Below, piece after piece: positions 1-7,424 of a stretch of 64,000 bases of DNA; the first letter of the stretch is position 1; each line of letters opens with the position of its first letter. Origin of the DNA: Sulfurospirillum_A sp029027265 (GTDB lineage: Bacteria; Campylobacterota; Campylobacteria; Campylobacterales; Sulfurospirillaceae); NCBI GenBank assembly GCA_029027265.1, contig CP093061.1:124001-188000 (forward strand), read 5' to 3'. The notes under the pieces were generated by a model. It made no database searches and was not told the DNA's origin. It saw only the letters and a list, made by a program, of their open reading frames with translations. The translations under genes were made by a program, and so were the position numbers.

Positions 1-51
1 ATTAGAGAAAAATATTGCTATACTTACATGTAAATAGTAAAAAGAGCAAAA

Positions 52-153
52 ATGGACAAAAGGTATCGAAATTTTTATATTCGTTTGATTGTTGGAGGAG
101 TTTTTTTATTAGCTATTCTTGTTAGTAGTATCCTAAGCACATTTCAGGGCTAA
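52..153 (+). CDS. Possible small single-span membrane peptide
   Basis: A 33-codon frame from ATG to TAA has a basic start (MDKRYRNFYIR) followed by one strongly hydrophobic stretch of about 17 residues. It overlaps the 3' end of the opposite-strand gene at 122-598 by 32 bases, and its ribosome binding site is weak. It could be a real small membrane protein or the remnant of a longer membrane-anchored gene. No homology is recognised. Confidence 0.25.
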   Translation: MDKRYRNFYIRLIVGGVFLLAILVSSILSTFQG

Positions 154-598
154 GTCTTATCTTTTTCTCAAATGGAGATGGTCCAAAATACTTACACTTT
201 TCCACATATATGTTGTAACTATAATCCAAACCTAAATCATCATAAAATTTTTTTAGATTAACTAGTTTGATTCCATATAAATCTATAATTTCTAGTTTTT
301 TATAGAGTATAGAGTTGTTATTTTCTATTAAGTGAGATGGTGCTATACCAGAGTATTTACAGAAAGCTTGAGATTGAACAAAGCCAGTGAGGTTTCTACA
401 TGTAGAGATGATTTTTTCATACTTAAGAAGAGTTGTTCTCTTGTCTAAAAAAACAACCCTACCTCCGTCGTATTTTGCTGCTTTTACATCTTTCCAGAAT
501 CTATAAGCATTGGATGATATACCAGAGAGTTCACAAAACTCTCTGTTTAGAACATAGTTATCTAAAAACTGGTTATTTGAGAGAGTCTCCATTCTCAT
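122..598 (-). CDS. Hypothetical protein with two related helix-turn-helix-like segments
   Basis: The 158-aa protein is not recognised as a named family. Two segments resemble each other: NREFCELSGISSNAYRFW near residues 18-35 and SQAFCKYSGIAPSHLIE near residues 76-92. Both have the FC-x2-SGI spacing expected of a small DNA-binding helix-turn-helix, as in MerR-like or excisionase-like folds, so a nucleic-acid-binding role is inferred. There is no signal peptide or membrane span. It carries one TACATGTA site, which suggests resident DNA. It lies just downstream of, and on the same strand as, the DUF3302 gene. Confidence 0.6.
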   Translation of the reverse strand: MRMETLSNNQFLDNYVLNREFCELSGISSNAYRFWKDVKAAKYDGGRVVFLDKRTTLLKYEKIISTCRNLTGFVQSQAFCKYSGIAPSHLIENNNSILYKKLEIIDLYGIKLVNLKKFYDDLGLDYSYNIYVEKCKYFGPSPFEKKIRLSPEMCLGYY

Positions 599-606
599 AG
601 AAATTC

Positions 607-903
607 TTATTTCTCGAAACTTCCACCAAGTGAAAGGTGAATGTTTACACGATTGATAAGAAGTTGATTATTTAATTTTTCTAAATCAGTATGGTCTTTC
701 ATCCCCCAACCAATTTTAGGTTTATAAAGAGTAGCCCAAATCCAGAGAAATGGCCATATAGCGTACAGTAAAAACAGACTTACCCATCCTGCTGTATAAA
801 TTGTATCTCTATGAGGATGGTTTCTTTTTTTTGTTATCTCGTAAGGTATGTCGTGAATATATAAAATTGTATAAACTAATATGATTGATACCAATTTTAG
901 CAT
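607..903 (-). CDS. DUF3302 inner-membrane protein (YiaW-like)
   Basis: The 98-aa protein closely follows the E. coli YiaW pattern. It has an N-terminal hydrophobic helix, then HDIPYEITKKRNHPHRD, then a second span containing AGWVSLFLLYAIWPFLWIWA, then a conserved YKP-x-IGWGM segment. Family members are usually encoded next to HlyD-type membrane fusion proteins such as YiaV and are thought to act with them in the inner membrane. Here the divergent neighbour at 1031 is an RND-type adaptor, a different branch of fusion protein. Whether the two cooperate is open. The family call is secure; the function is unknown. Confidence 0.8.
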   Translation of the reverse strand: MLKLVSIILVYTILYIHDIPYEITKKRNHPHRDTIYTAGWVSLFLLYAIWPFLWIWATLYKPKIGWGMKDHTDLEKLNNQLLINRVNIHLSLGGSFEK

Positions 904-997
904 AAACAGTGCAAGCAGCTTAATATGTCATAATTTTCCATATTTTTAATCCTTTTTGAAAAAAGTTAGTATAGCTACATATTAATAAAAATACACT

Positions 998-1003
998 ATA
1001 ATA
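998..1003 (+). promoter_or_regulatory. Probable -10 box for the RND adaptor gene
   Basis: TATAAT lies 28 bases before the ATG at 1031 in a run of AT-rich sequence, with no convincing -35 element. That is normal for sigma-70 promoters of Campylobacterota. Confidence 0.4.
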
Positions 1004-1030
1004 TAACTATAATTATAATATGGAGAAGAT

Positions 1031-2179
1031 ATGTTTAAAAAAAATATTGTTATTGCCGTAATTGTCTCAGCTTTATTTATTGGTTGTGGTGACAAAAAAG
1101 AGGAACAAAAAACTGTACAAATAGAGGCTCCCAAAACGAGCGTAGAGGTTTATAGTATTCAAGAAGAGAAGATTCCAATATGGATTGATTTTTCTGGAAA
1201 AACAGAAGCGTACAAAGATGTAGTAGTAGTTGCTAGAGTAAAAGGAAATCTTGAGAAGAGGTTTTTTAAGCCAGGGGATTACGTAAAAAAAGGTGATAAA
1301 CTTTTTGAAATAGAAAATAGTGAATATGTAGCTATTTTAAATCAACATAAAGCAAGTAAAAAGAAAAATCAAGCATCATTAAAACTTGCTATTAGCAGTT
1401 ATGAAAGATATAAACCTTTAGTAGAGAAAGAGTTAGCTACAAAAGAGAAGTTAGACCAACTAATAGCTGAAAAAGAGCAGGTTGAAGCGCTTATAAAAGC
1501 TGATGACTCAACAATTAGACAAGCAAGAATAAATCTTGATTATACGATTGTAAAAGCAACAACTGATGGCATGATAGGCAGAAACTTGGTTGATATAGGT
1601 AATATGGTAGGCTCAAGTGCGGATAATTCAAAACTTGCTGTTATAGTCAAATCAGATCCACTATATGTTAATTTTACTCCAAGCGGGGACGATACTTCGC
1701 TGATAATTAAATATAAATCAGAATTAAAACCAAAAGTAAAAGTTTATACTCCATCAAGAACTAATGCTCAAGAGGATATTTATGAAGGGCATATAGATTT
1801 TATAGACAATAAAACAAATGAATCAACAGGAACTGTAAGCATGAGAGCGATTATAGATAATCCAAAACATACTCTTCTTCCAGGTACTTTTGTTGAAATC
1901 AAGCTTTTTATAAGTGACCAAATTCCAGTGATTGCACTAAGCCCAACGAATGTGATGGAGAATCAGTTAGGTTCTTATGTTTATATAGTAAATGAACAAA
2001 ATAAGCTAGAGACTCGTCAAGTAGAAATATCTTATGCGACAAAAGGCATGTTGATTATCAAAAAAATAAGCCTAAAAAATGGGGATAAAGTAGTTGTATC
2101 TCCTTTAAGAAAACTTCGTAAAGGCATGGATGTAGTTACCAAAGAGGTAGGTAATCCAGTGTTGAAACAGGACAAATAG
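1031..2179 (+). CDS. RND efflux periplasmic adaptor, lipoprotein
   Basis: This 382-aa AcrA/MexA-type membrane fusion protein would link an inner-membrane RND pump to an outer-membrane channel. Residues 1-19 form a lipoprotein signal with lipobox LFIGC and lipidated Cys19. The lipoyl half-motifs flank an alpha-helical hairpin at about residues 100-165, followed by beta-barrel and membrane-proximal domains. The ATG is preceded by GGAGAAG. The length is normal for the family. Unusually, no RND pump gene or TolC-like gene follows; the next gene is a broken LysE exporter. It either works with a pump encoded elsewhere or is a left-over. Confidence 0.85.
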   Translation: MFKKNIVIAVIVSALFIGCGDKKEEQKTVQIEAPKTSVEVYSIQEEKIPIWIDFSGKTEAYKDVVVVARVKGNLEKRFFKPGDYVKKGDKLFEIENSEYVAILNQHKASKKKNQASLKLAISSYERYKPLVEKELATKEKLDQLIAEKEQVEALIKADDSTIRQARINLDYTIVKATTDGMIGRNLVDIGNMVGSSADNSKLAVIVKSDPLYVNFTPSGDDTSLIIKYKSELKPKVKVYTPSRTNAQEDIYEGHIDFIDNKTNESTGTVSMRAIIDNPKHTLLPGTFVEIKLFISDQIPVIALSPTNVMENQLGSYVYIVNEQNKLETRQVEISYATKGMLIIKKISLKNGDKVVVSPLRKLRKGMDVVTKEVGNPVLKQDK

Positions 2180-2268
2180 ATGTTCTCTCTACTCTTTTTA
2201 TATTATGGCCACATAAACAAACTTAAAAAACATGTAATATAATATTAAAATAGTAAATAGGAGATAGT

Positions 2269-2659
2269 ATGGAAGTTTTATCGTTAGTATTTACCATTAC
2301 TTCAATTGTAATTATTTTAACTCCTGGACAAGATATGATTTTGGTTATGTCTCGCTCAATTGCACAAGGACAAGATGCTTTTTCAAATATAATCAAATCC
2401 TAAAATAACTATATTTTATTTTTCGTATCTTCCTCAGTTTGTAGTACCAAATGGTGGAAGCGAAACATTGCAACTTTTTATACTTGGCACAACTTTTGCA
2501 GTAGTAACTTTTATGATAAAAGGACCTATAGGATACATATCTGGCATATTATCATTTTGGATCAAAGCTAGACCAGTAGTCTTGAAATGGATTCACAAAA
2601 CAAGTGGGGTTATTCTTATAGGGTTAGGTTTAAAATTGGCATTTAAAAAAAGATTATAA
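2269..2659 (+). pseudogene. LysE/RhtB exporter pseudogene with internal deletion
   Basis: The first 44 codons, from ATG at 2269 to TAA at 2403, encode a typical LysE-family N terminus with TPGQDMILVMSRS. Around 2400 the homology jumps in another frame to the C-terminal part, ending at 2659, including a segment like YLPQFVVPNGGS and two hydrophobic helices. Full-length relatives have about 205 residues, so roughly 75 central codons are missing and the halves are out of frame. A ribosome site (AGGAGAT) remains. An intact LysE paralogue lies at 62147-62779. The gene should be non-functional. Confidence 0.8.
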
Positions 2660-2716
2660 AATTGAAAATATCATACTCTTGTAAATTGCCAAATAAGAAT
2701 TTTATTTATAAAGATA

Positions 2717-2884
2717 CTACTTTTCTACGTTAGTGTCTTGTTCTGTATCTGAAGGTGATTGGGTTTCTTCTTCCTGTATTTCACCATTTTTTTGAGCTAA
2801 TTTTTTCTTACGCTTTTCTTCTTTCTTTTTTTGTTTTTCTAGTTCACGTCCTCGTTTTTCATAACTGTAGTTTGTTTTAGCCAT
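2717..2884 (-). CDS. Small, highly charged conserved protein
   Basis: The 55-residue protein starts MAKTNYSYEKRGRELEKQKK and continues with a lysine/glutamate-rich helix and an acidic, disordered tail. I chose the internal ATG at 2884 rather than an upstream ATG at 2941. It has the strong ribosome site AGAGGA at the right spacing, and the extra 19 residues look unlike coding sequence. Similar small proteins with a YSFEKR-type start occur in many Proteobacteria, but I know no function. Its many basic residues suggest nucleic-acid or ribosome contact, which is inference. Confidence 0.6.
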   Translation of the reverse strand: MAKTNYSYEKRGRELEKQKKKEEKRKKKLAQKNGEIQEEETQSPSDTEQDTNVEK

Positions 2885-3170
2885 TAATAATCCTCTTTTT
2901 AATATTAGATAAGTTTGAGTGAAATCTTTGAAAATATTCATTCGTGTAAGTATAGATTATAGCGTAGTTTTATCATACCTATTGTTTAATTATCAAATTT
3001 TAGTATTTTTAGTGTAATTTACAATCTTTTTACTCATCAATAAATAGTTATTTTTATCTTTTTGTAACGATGCTCTAATCTTGTTATATGTCTATCAAAG
3101 CAAAAGTTTTGCTTTCAAAAAATTGAGTATTTTTCTTAACTTAACAGTATTAGATTACTAAGTGTCTATA

Positions 3171-3629
3171 TTATAGAGGACATTCCACTTTTACTTTAGA
3201 ATATAAAAGACAATTTTCTGTATTGCCATTTGAAATATATCCATAATGCTCATAAAAATCTTTTGAAGTAATTGTACTTTCAAGATTAAATACTTTAAAA
3301 TCAAAGTGAATAACGCTTTCTTCAGATATTGAAAGCAGTTTTCCACCTATGCCTTGTCCTTTTACTTCTGGCATTATATAACAAAGATATAAATAACCAT
3401 TATGTCCAATATCTGAAACACCAACTATTTTTCCATCTTTTTCTGCTACAAAAGTATTTGATGATTCATTTAAAATCAATTTTCTACAGTTTTCAATTGT
3501 TTTATTAGATAACCATTTTTCTATTTCATTTTTATTTTCTTGATGATCAATTTTACAAAGTTCAACAATGGAAGTGCGAAGAACATTACAAAACTCTTGT
3601 ACATCGTTTATTTGTGCTTTTCTTATCAT
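3171..3629 (-). CDS. GNAT family N-acetyltransferase
   Basis: The 152-aa protein is a complete single-domain GNAT enzyme, expected to transfer an acetyl group from acetyl-CoA to an amine. It begins with the usual MIRKAQINDVQEF, and the acetyl-CoA pyrophosphate loop V-K-G-Q-G-I-G-G lies near residues 93-100. A late YEHYGY segment matches the typical GNAT beta-alpha end. The substrate cannot be read from the sequence. It stands alone on the minus strand amid accessory genes. Confidence 0.85.
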   Translation of the reverse strand: MIRKAQINDVQEFCNVLRTSIVELCKIDHQENKNEIEKWLSNKTIENCRKLILNESSNTFVAEKDGKIVGVSDIGHNGYLYLCYIMPEVKGQGIGGKLLSISEESVIHFDFKVFNLESTITSKDFYEHYGYISNGNTENCLLYSKVKVECPL

Positions 3630-4128
3630 GTTTGGTCTCCTTACGAACTATAACTATTTATTAAACACATATTATAACACAAGCACCTGCATTTTAAACA
3701 ATTAACTCCCATAGAAAATGTTGCTTATGAATGGTTTTAAAAGGCTAAATGAAGGGTTTCTATAAAAAAGAATGAATAGCACATAACAGAATACTTTGTA
3801 TCGTTATTAGTTAAATATTGTACTCCAATTCTAAAAATAAGTACAATTTCCACCTAATTTTTTATTCATTTCACTAAAAAAATCTCTTATCTTAAAGTCT
3901 AAAGGTGACAATCCAGAATGGCACTTACTTAAGCAAAAATAGCAAAAGTAACATAATCACATGGAATAAAACTGGCTTTTAAAAGGTATTGTAAGCAAAC
4001 GAAATACACAAAAAGAGCCAGCAAATGAATCATAGTAAATAAACAATAAATTATCAACAAAAAAGAGTAGGCAAAATGGTCATTTTTAAAGGCATAAGTA
4101 AGTTCCATTCGCAACTGTCCCATTTGTA
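3630..4128. other. Gene-poor stretch, probably decayed insertion-sequence DNA
   Basis: About 500 bases with no convincing gene. A 64-codon minus-strand frame at 3929-4123 is hydrophobic but has no ribosome site or recognisable family. The right edge runs straight into an IS3-type transposase fragment, so much of this stretch is probably eroded mobile DNA. No terminal repeat could be identified. Confidence 0.4.
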
Positions 4129-4402
4129 GTATTGAACTAAAATTTATACAACCTAGTTGTTCAACTCAGAATTCTAGAGTTGAAAGATTTAATGGTTTTA
4201 TGCGAAGAGAATTTTTTAACGCATATCTATGAGTTGCTGAGACTGCAAGGGTTATGCAAGAAGTCTATTAGATGAAGTAAAAATTATGGTAAAAGAGTGG
4301 ATTGATGACTCTAATCATCATGGAGCATATGCAGTTTTAGGAAAGTTAAGTCCTATTGAATATTTAAATAAGTACAATTTAGAGATGAGTTATTCCGTTT
4401 AG
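4129..4402 (+). pseudogene. IS3-family OrfB transposase remnant (C-terminal part)
   Basis: Translation gives the end of an IS3/IS150-type integrase core: a segment QNSRVERFNGFMRREFFNAY, a later VKEWIDD-x-NHHGAYAVLGKL, then SPIEYL and a stop at 4400-4402. Internal stop codons and the missing N-terminal half make it non-functional. It ends 38 bases before the tetR gene. Insertion and decay of this element may be what damaged the start of that gene. Confidence 0.8.
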
Positions 4403-4440
4403 GCTTGGTTTAAGGGAGGCTTACAAACCCATGAGGAGAA

Positions 4441-5025
4441 ATAATAAAAAAGCAAACAAGAGATTTAATACTAGATGTAACATTTTTTTTAATTTATCAA
4501 CATGGATATAATTCCACAGGAATTTCTGCAATACTAAAAGAGTGCAATATCCCAAAAGGTTCTTTATATCATCATTTTAAATCTAAAAAAGAATTAGTTC
4601 TTACAATGATAAAAGAAAGATTATCTCCAAAAATGGATATATTCTTTTCATTTGAAAATAACAATAATAAAAATTCAATTGATATAATTATTGAAACAAT
4701 CAATAAAATATCAAGCAATGAAAATTTAGTAAAATACAATTGTCCATTAAACAGGTTAAATATTGAATTATCAAATTCAGATAAAGACTTTGACAAAGAA
4801 TTAAATCAAATATTTATAAATATACAAAATAGAATAATTTCATTATTAGATAAATCAATAAAAAATAATGAAATAACTCAAATTGATACTAATTCATTAT
4901 CTGAATTTATCATAACAGCAACTTGGGGAGCATTATCTCTTAGTTCAAGTCAATCGTCACAAGATAAATTTATAAACAACACAAACTATATAAAACAATA
5001 TTTATTATCATTAAAAATAAACTAG
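4441..5025 (+). CDS. TetR-family repressor without a canonical start codon
   Basis: The N-terminal helix-turn-helix domain is clear: QTRDLILDVTF, then GISAILKECNIPKGSLYHHF, then KSKKELVL. The C-terminal ligand domain follows to a stop at 5023-5025. No ATG, GTG or TTG occurs in frame between a TGA at 4432 and the conserved start of the domain. The only codons where the family normally begins are two ATA codons at 4441 and 4444, directly after an AGGAGAA ribosome site. An ATG at 4431 is out of frame. The gene may start at ATA, may have lost its start by mutation, or may need a frameshift. It probably controls the gene at 5104 through two palindromes. Confidence 0.75.
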   Translation: MIKKQTRDLILDVTFFLIYQHGYNSTGISAILKECNIPKGSLYHHFKSKKELVLTMIKERLSPKMDIFFSFENNNNKNSIDIIIETINKISSNENLVKYNCPLNRLNIELSNSDKDFDKELNQIFINIQNRIISLLDKSIKNNEITQIDTNSLSEFIITATWGALSLSSSQSSQDKFINNTNYIKQYLLSLKIN

Positions 5026-5038
5026 ACCATTCAGTCTA
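5023..5038. promoter_or_regulatory. TetR operator candidate 1
   Basis: TAGACCATTCAGTCTA has TAGAC/GTCTA inverted arms and overlaps the stop codon of the tetR gene. It is an imperfect version of the palindrome at 5072. Paired sites of this form next to a tetR gene are typical of TetR autoregulation or regulation of a neighbour. Confidence 0.6.
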
Positions 5039-5071
5039 ATTTAAGCAAAAATGTTTTACAATTCTTTAAAC

Positions 5072-5085
5072 AGACCAATTGGTCT
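5072..5085. promoter_or_regulatory. TetR operator candidate 2
   Basis: AGACCAATTGGTCT is a perfect 14-bp palindrome, 18 bases before the ATG of the AhpD-like gene and overlapping its likely promoter and leader. Binding here would block transcription of the gene at 5104. The arms match those of the site at 5023. Confidence 0.75.
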
Positions 5086-5103
5086 AGTAAAAAAGGAAGT
5101 AAA

Positions 5104-5625
5104 ATGTTTATTAAAATCAGTAATCAAGCGCAGGAAGTTGAACTAAAAGAAGTTCATTTAAAAATTAAAAAATTATTTGGTACTGTACCACCTAATTTTG
5201 AATTAATTGGAAATATAGATGTAAATATCTTAAAAGATTTTTTATCATATATATCTAAACTTATAGATCATAAAACGATCAATCCTGATTATTTTGGATT
5301 TTTAAGATTATTTATAGCAAATCAAGAAGATTTTAAATATTGTATTAGATTTAATATAAAACTACTTCAAAGTAAAAACTATGAAATAGAAGTTATAAAT
5401 AATTCAAGATTAGATTTATCAAAAATACCTTTTGATGAAAAACATAAATTATTAGCAATAAAAAGTATAAAAGCAATATTTGATAGTAAAAACTTTAAGC
5501 AATCAGATTTTAATGAACTTTATGAAATTGGTTGGAATGACAAAGATATATTTGATTCTATTGAACATACTGGATTTATGTTAAGAAATGGACGAATTTT
5601 AACAGCCTATTCAACAAAAAAATAA
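5104..5625 (+). CDS. AhpD-like / carboxymuconolactone decarboxylase-fold protein
   Basis: The 173-aa all-helical protein ends with GWNDKDIFDSIEHTGFM-x-RNGRI and then TAY, which resembles the C-terminal half of AhpD-like peroxidase-related proteins. The redox CxxC motif of true AhpD is absent; the only cysteine is in the segment DFKYCIRF. It may therefore not be a thiol peroxidase. It follows a tetR gene and a perfect operator, so it is likely induced by a small molecule or stress. It carries GGAAGT before the ATG. Its stop codon overlaps the start of the first attC-like spacer. Confidence 0.5.
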   Translation: MFIKISNQAQEVELKEVHLKIKKLFGTVPPNFELIGNIDVNILKDFLSYISKLIDHKTINPDYFGFLRLFIANQEDFKYCIRFNIKLLQSKNYEIEVINNSRLDLSKIPFDEKHKLLAIKSIKAIFDSKNFKQSDFNELYEIGWNDKDIFDSIEHTGFMLRNGRILTAYSTKK

Positions 5626-5739
5626 CAAATTATAGGAGTAGAAACAAAGCTAAAACTGAGCTTTATCGTGTCAATTTGGACATCTTAAAGATAAAATAAA
5701 TCTTGCATAATATCGTTTGTTTTTTAATTTCGCCGTTAT
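5622..5739. repeat. attC-like spacer 1
   Basis: The 118-bp spacer begins with ATAACAA, overlapping the stop codon of the preceding gene, and ends with TTTCGCCGTTAT. The outer ATAAC and GTTAT are inverted copies, and the next bases AAATTA and TAATTT also pair. The length and end sequences are those expected of long integron attC sites of the Vibrio repeat type. No integrase gene is present in the window. The call is a hypothesis resting on this site and its twin at 6666. Confidence 0.4.
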
Positions 5740-5820
5740 TATCACATAATTAGCAATTTGAGAGTAGTTTTAATTTTTTAATTATCTTATAATTACACCA
5801 TAAAGCAAATGAGAGAAATA

Positions 5821-6666
5821 ATGAAAAAGACAACAAAAAATGATTATATTCAAAGTGTGTACAAAGTCATTTCGTATATTGAACAAAATTACAATGATGA
5901 TTTAACTTTGAAAGAGTTATCAAAAGTTGCAGGTTTTTCAAAATATCATTTTCATAGAATTTTCAAATCTATTATTGGTGAAAACATGAGTAATTATATC
6001 CGAAGAGTAAGACTTTCAAGTACTACTCTAAAGTTCAAAACAGACAAAAAAATCACTCAAATAGCACTAGAAAGTGGATACGAAACAAATTCTTCTTTCT
6101 CAAAAGCTTTTAAAAATCATTTTGGGATAACTCCAAAAGAGTTTTCAGAAAATGCAAAAAAGAAAAAAGGATTAAAGATGTTAGTACCTAAAATAGTTGA
6201 ACTAAAACCCATAGAAGTTTTGTATGTGAGAAAAGAAGGTGCTTATGATAAATCAGCAGGAGAAGCATGGGAAGTCTTGATGGGCTTTGCTTACAAAAAT
6301 AAAATTAAATACAAAAAAAACTTAATGGGAAAATCTGCAATTATGTTTGGAATCGGACATGATAATCCAAATGTTACAGATGAAGAAAAATTAAGATTTG
6401 ATGCTTGTATTAGTTGGGATGATAAAACTGTCAAACCTGAAGGAGAAATTTCAACTAAAATGATTGAAGGTGGTAAATATGCTATGTTTCTACATAAAGG
6501 AGCTTATGAAAATTTAAAGGTAGCTTATGATGAAATTGGAGATTGGATTGTTGAGAGCGATCTTGAAGTTAGAGATTTACCTATATTTGAAAAATATCTA
6601 AATAGAGATCCAAGAAGAACAAAGCCAGAAAATCTTAAAACAGAAATTTATGTACCATTAAAATGA
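5821..6666 (+). CDS. AraC-family regulator with GyrI-like effector domain
   Basis: The 281-aa protein has two AraC helix-turn-helix motifs in residues 10-105, including DLTLKELSKVAGFSKYHFHR and the second signature GYETNSSFSKAFKNHFGITP. A GyrI-like ligand-binding domain occupies about residues 120-281. This is the architecture of Rob and SoxS-like multidrug-responsive activators. I place the start at ATG 5821, which follows GAGAGAAATA, rather than the ATG 12 bases upstream. The gene is flanked on both sides by attC-like spacers, so it may be a mobile cassette. Its targets are unknown. Confidence 0.85.
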   Translation: MKKTTKNDYIQSVYKVISYIEQNYNDDLTLKELSKVAGFSKYHFHRIFKSIIGENMSNYIRRVRLSSTTLKFKTDKKITQIALESGYETNSSFSKAFKNHFGITPKEFSENAKKKKGLKMLVPKIVELKPIEVLYVRKEGAYDKSAGEAWEVLMGFAYKNKIKYKKNLMGKSAIMFGIGHDNPNVTDEEKLRFDACISWDDKTVKPEGEISTKMIEGGKYAMFLHKGAYENLKVAYDEIGDWIVESDLEVRDLPIFEKYLNRDPRRTKPENLKTEIYVPLK

Positions 6667-6788
6667 TAACAAGATATTGGGAATAAGGTACCTAGCCACA
6701 TTTATTTAATTATAATTTTTAAAAGAAAAAGATTGTTAAAAAGTTGAGATATGAAAAAAGGTAACTTATTTCTCAACTTCGCCGTTAT
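6666..6788. repeat. attC-like spacer 2
   Basis: The 123-bp spacer begins with ATAACAAG, overlapping the stop codon of the AraC gene, and ends with CTTCGCCGTTAT, the same ends as the spacer at 5622. Inside, AATAAGGTACC near the left end pairs with GGTAACTTATT near the right end, giving an imperfect long hairpin as in attC sites. The next gene begins only 18 bases after it, the normal cassette arrangement. The middle parts of the two spacers differ, also as expected of attC. Confidence 0.45.
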
Positions 6789-6806
6789 ATTATAAAGGAA
6801 ATTTTA

Positions 6807-7226
6807 ATGACACCATTCAAAAACAATAATGTAAAAAATAAATTTGATAAATATCCTACAGATATGAGGCAAAAACTTTTAGATTTAAGAGAACTAATAT
6901 ATGATGTGGCAACAAATGAGAATACAATCACAGATATGCAAGAGACATTAAAGTGGAATGAACCAAGCTATATAACAAAAAATGGAAGTACTCTAAGAAT
7001 TGATTGGAAAAAAACAAAACCAAATCAGTATTCAATGTACTTTAATTGTAAAACTAAATTAGTTGAGACTTTTAGAGAACTTTTTAGTGATAGATTTAAA
7101 TTTGAAGGCAATCGAGAAATTATTTTTCAAAAAGATTCAGTTCTTGATTTAAAAGCTTTAAAATATTGTATATTACTATCATTAACTTACCATGATAGAA
7201 AACATTTAAGTATGTTAGATGAGTAA
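6807..7226 (+). CDS. DUF1801-family protein
   Basis: The 139-aa protein fits the DUF1801 (YdhG-like) fold. It has the helix DMRQKLLDLRELIYDVAT near residues 19-36, then ETLKWNEPSYITKNGSTLRI near residues 46-65, and late beta strands. Members are small cytosolic proteins of unknown function, common in integron cassettes and other accessory DNA. The ATG follows AAAGGAAA. Only 18 bases separate it from the attC-like spacer, as in a cassette. No similar spacer was found after it; a lone GTTAGGC at 7304 lacks a partner. Confidence 0.7.
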   Translation: MTPFKNNNVKNKFDKYPTDMRQKLLDLRELIYDVATNENTITDMQETLKWNEPSYITKNGSTLRIDWKKTKPNQYSMYFNCKTKLVETFRELFSDRFKFEGNREIIFQKDSVLDLKALKYCILLSLTYHDRKHLSMLDE

Positions 7227-7424
7227 ATATAATGGATTGAATATTTGAGACTTAAATTCAGTAAAGTTAATTTCTAAAAAAAGGTTTGACCCAATGGCGT
7301 TAAGTTAGGCAAAAAACTCCTAGAAAAATAGCTTTTAAAATAATCTCAATTGCAAAAGGAAATGAATTTCCTATTTTTAGATGCAGCGGGAAATAACTCT
7401 TTTAATTTGAGTTGAAAGTTAATT

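Noticed and set aside
3929..4123. 64-codon minus-strand hydrophobic frame
   Set aside because: No ribosome site and no family. It lies in decayed mobile DNA and its hydrophobicity can come from AT-rich sequence.
7304..7310. GTTAGGC as a third integron-type site
   Set aside because: It has no inverted partner after the DUF1801 stop codon and does not share the TTCGCCGTTAT end of the two other spacers.
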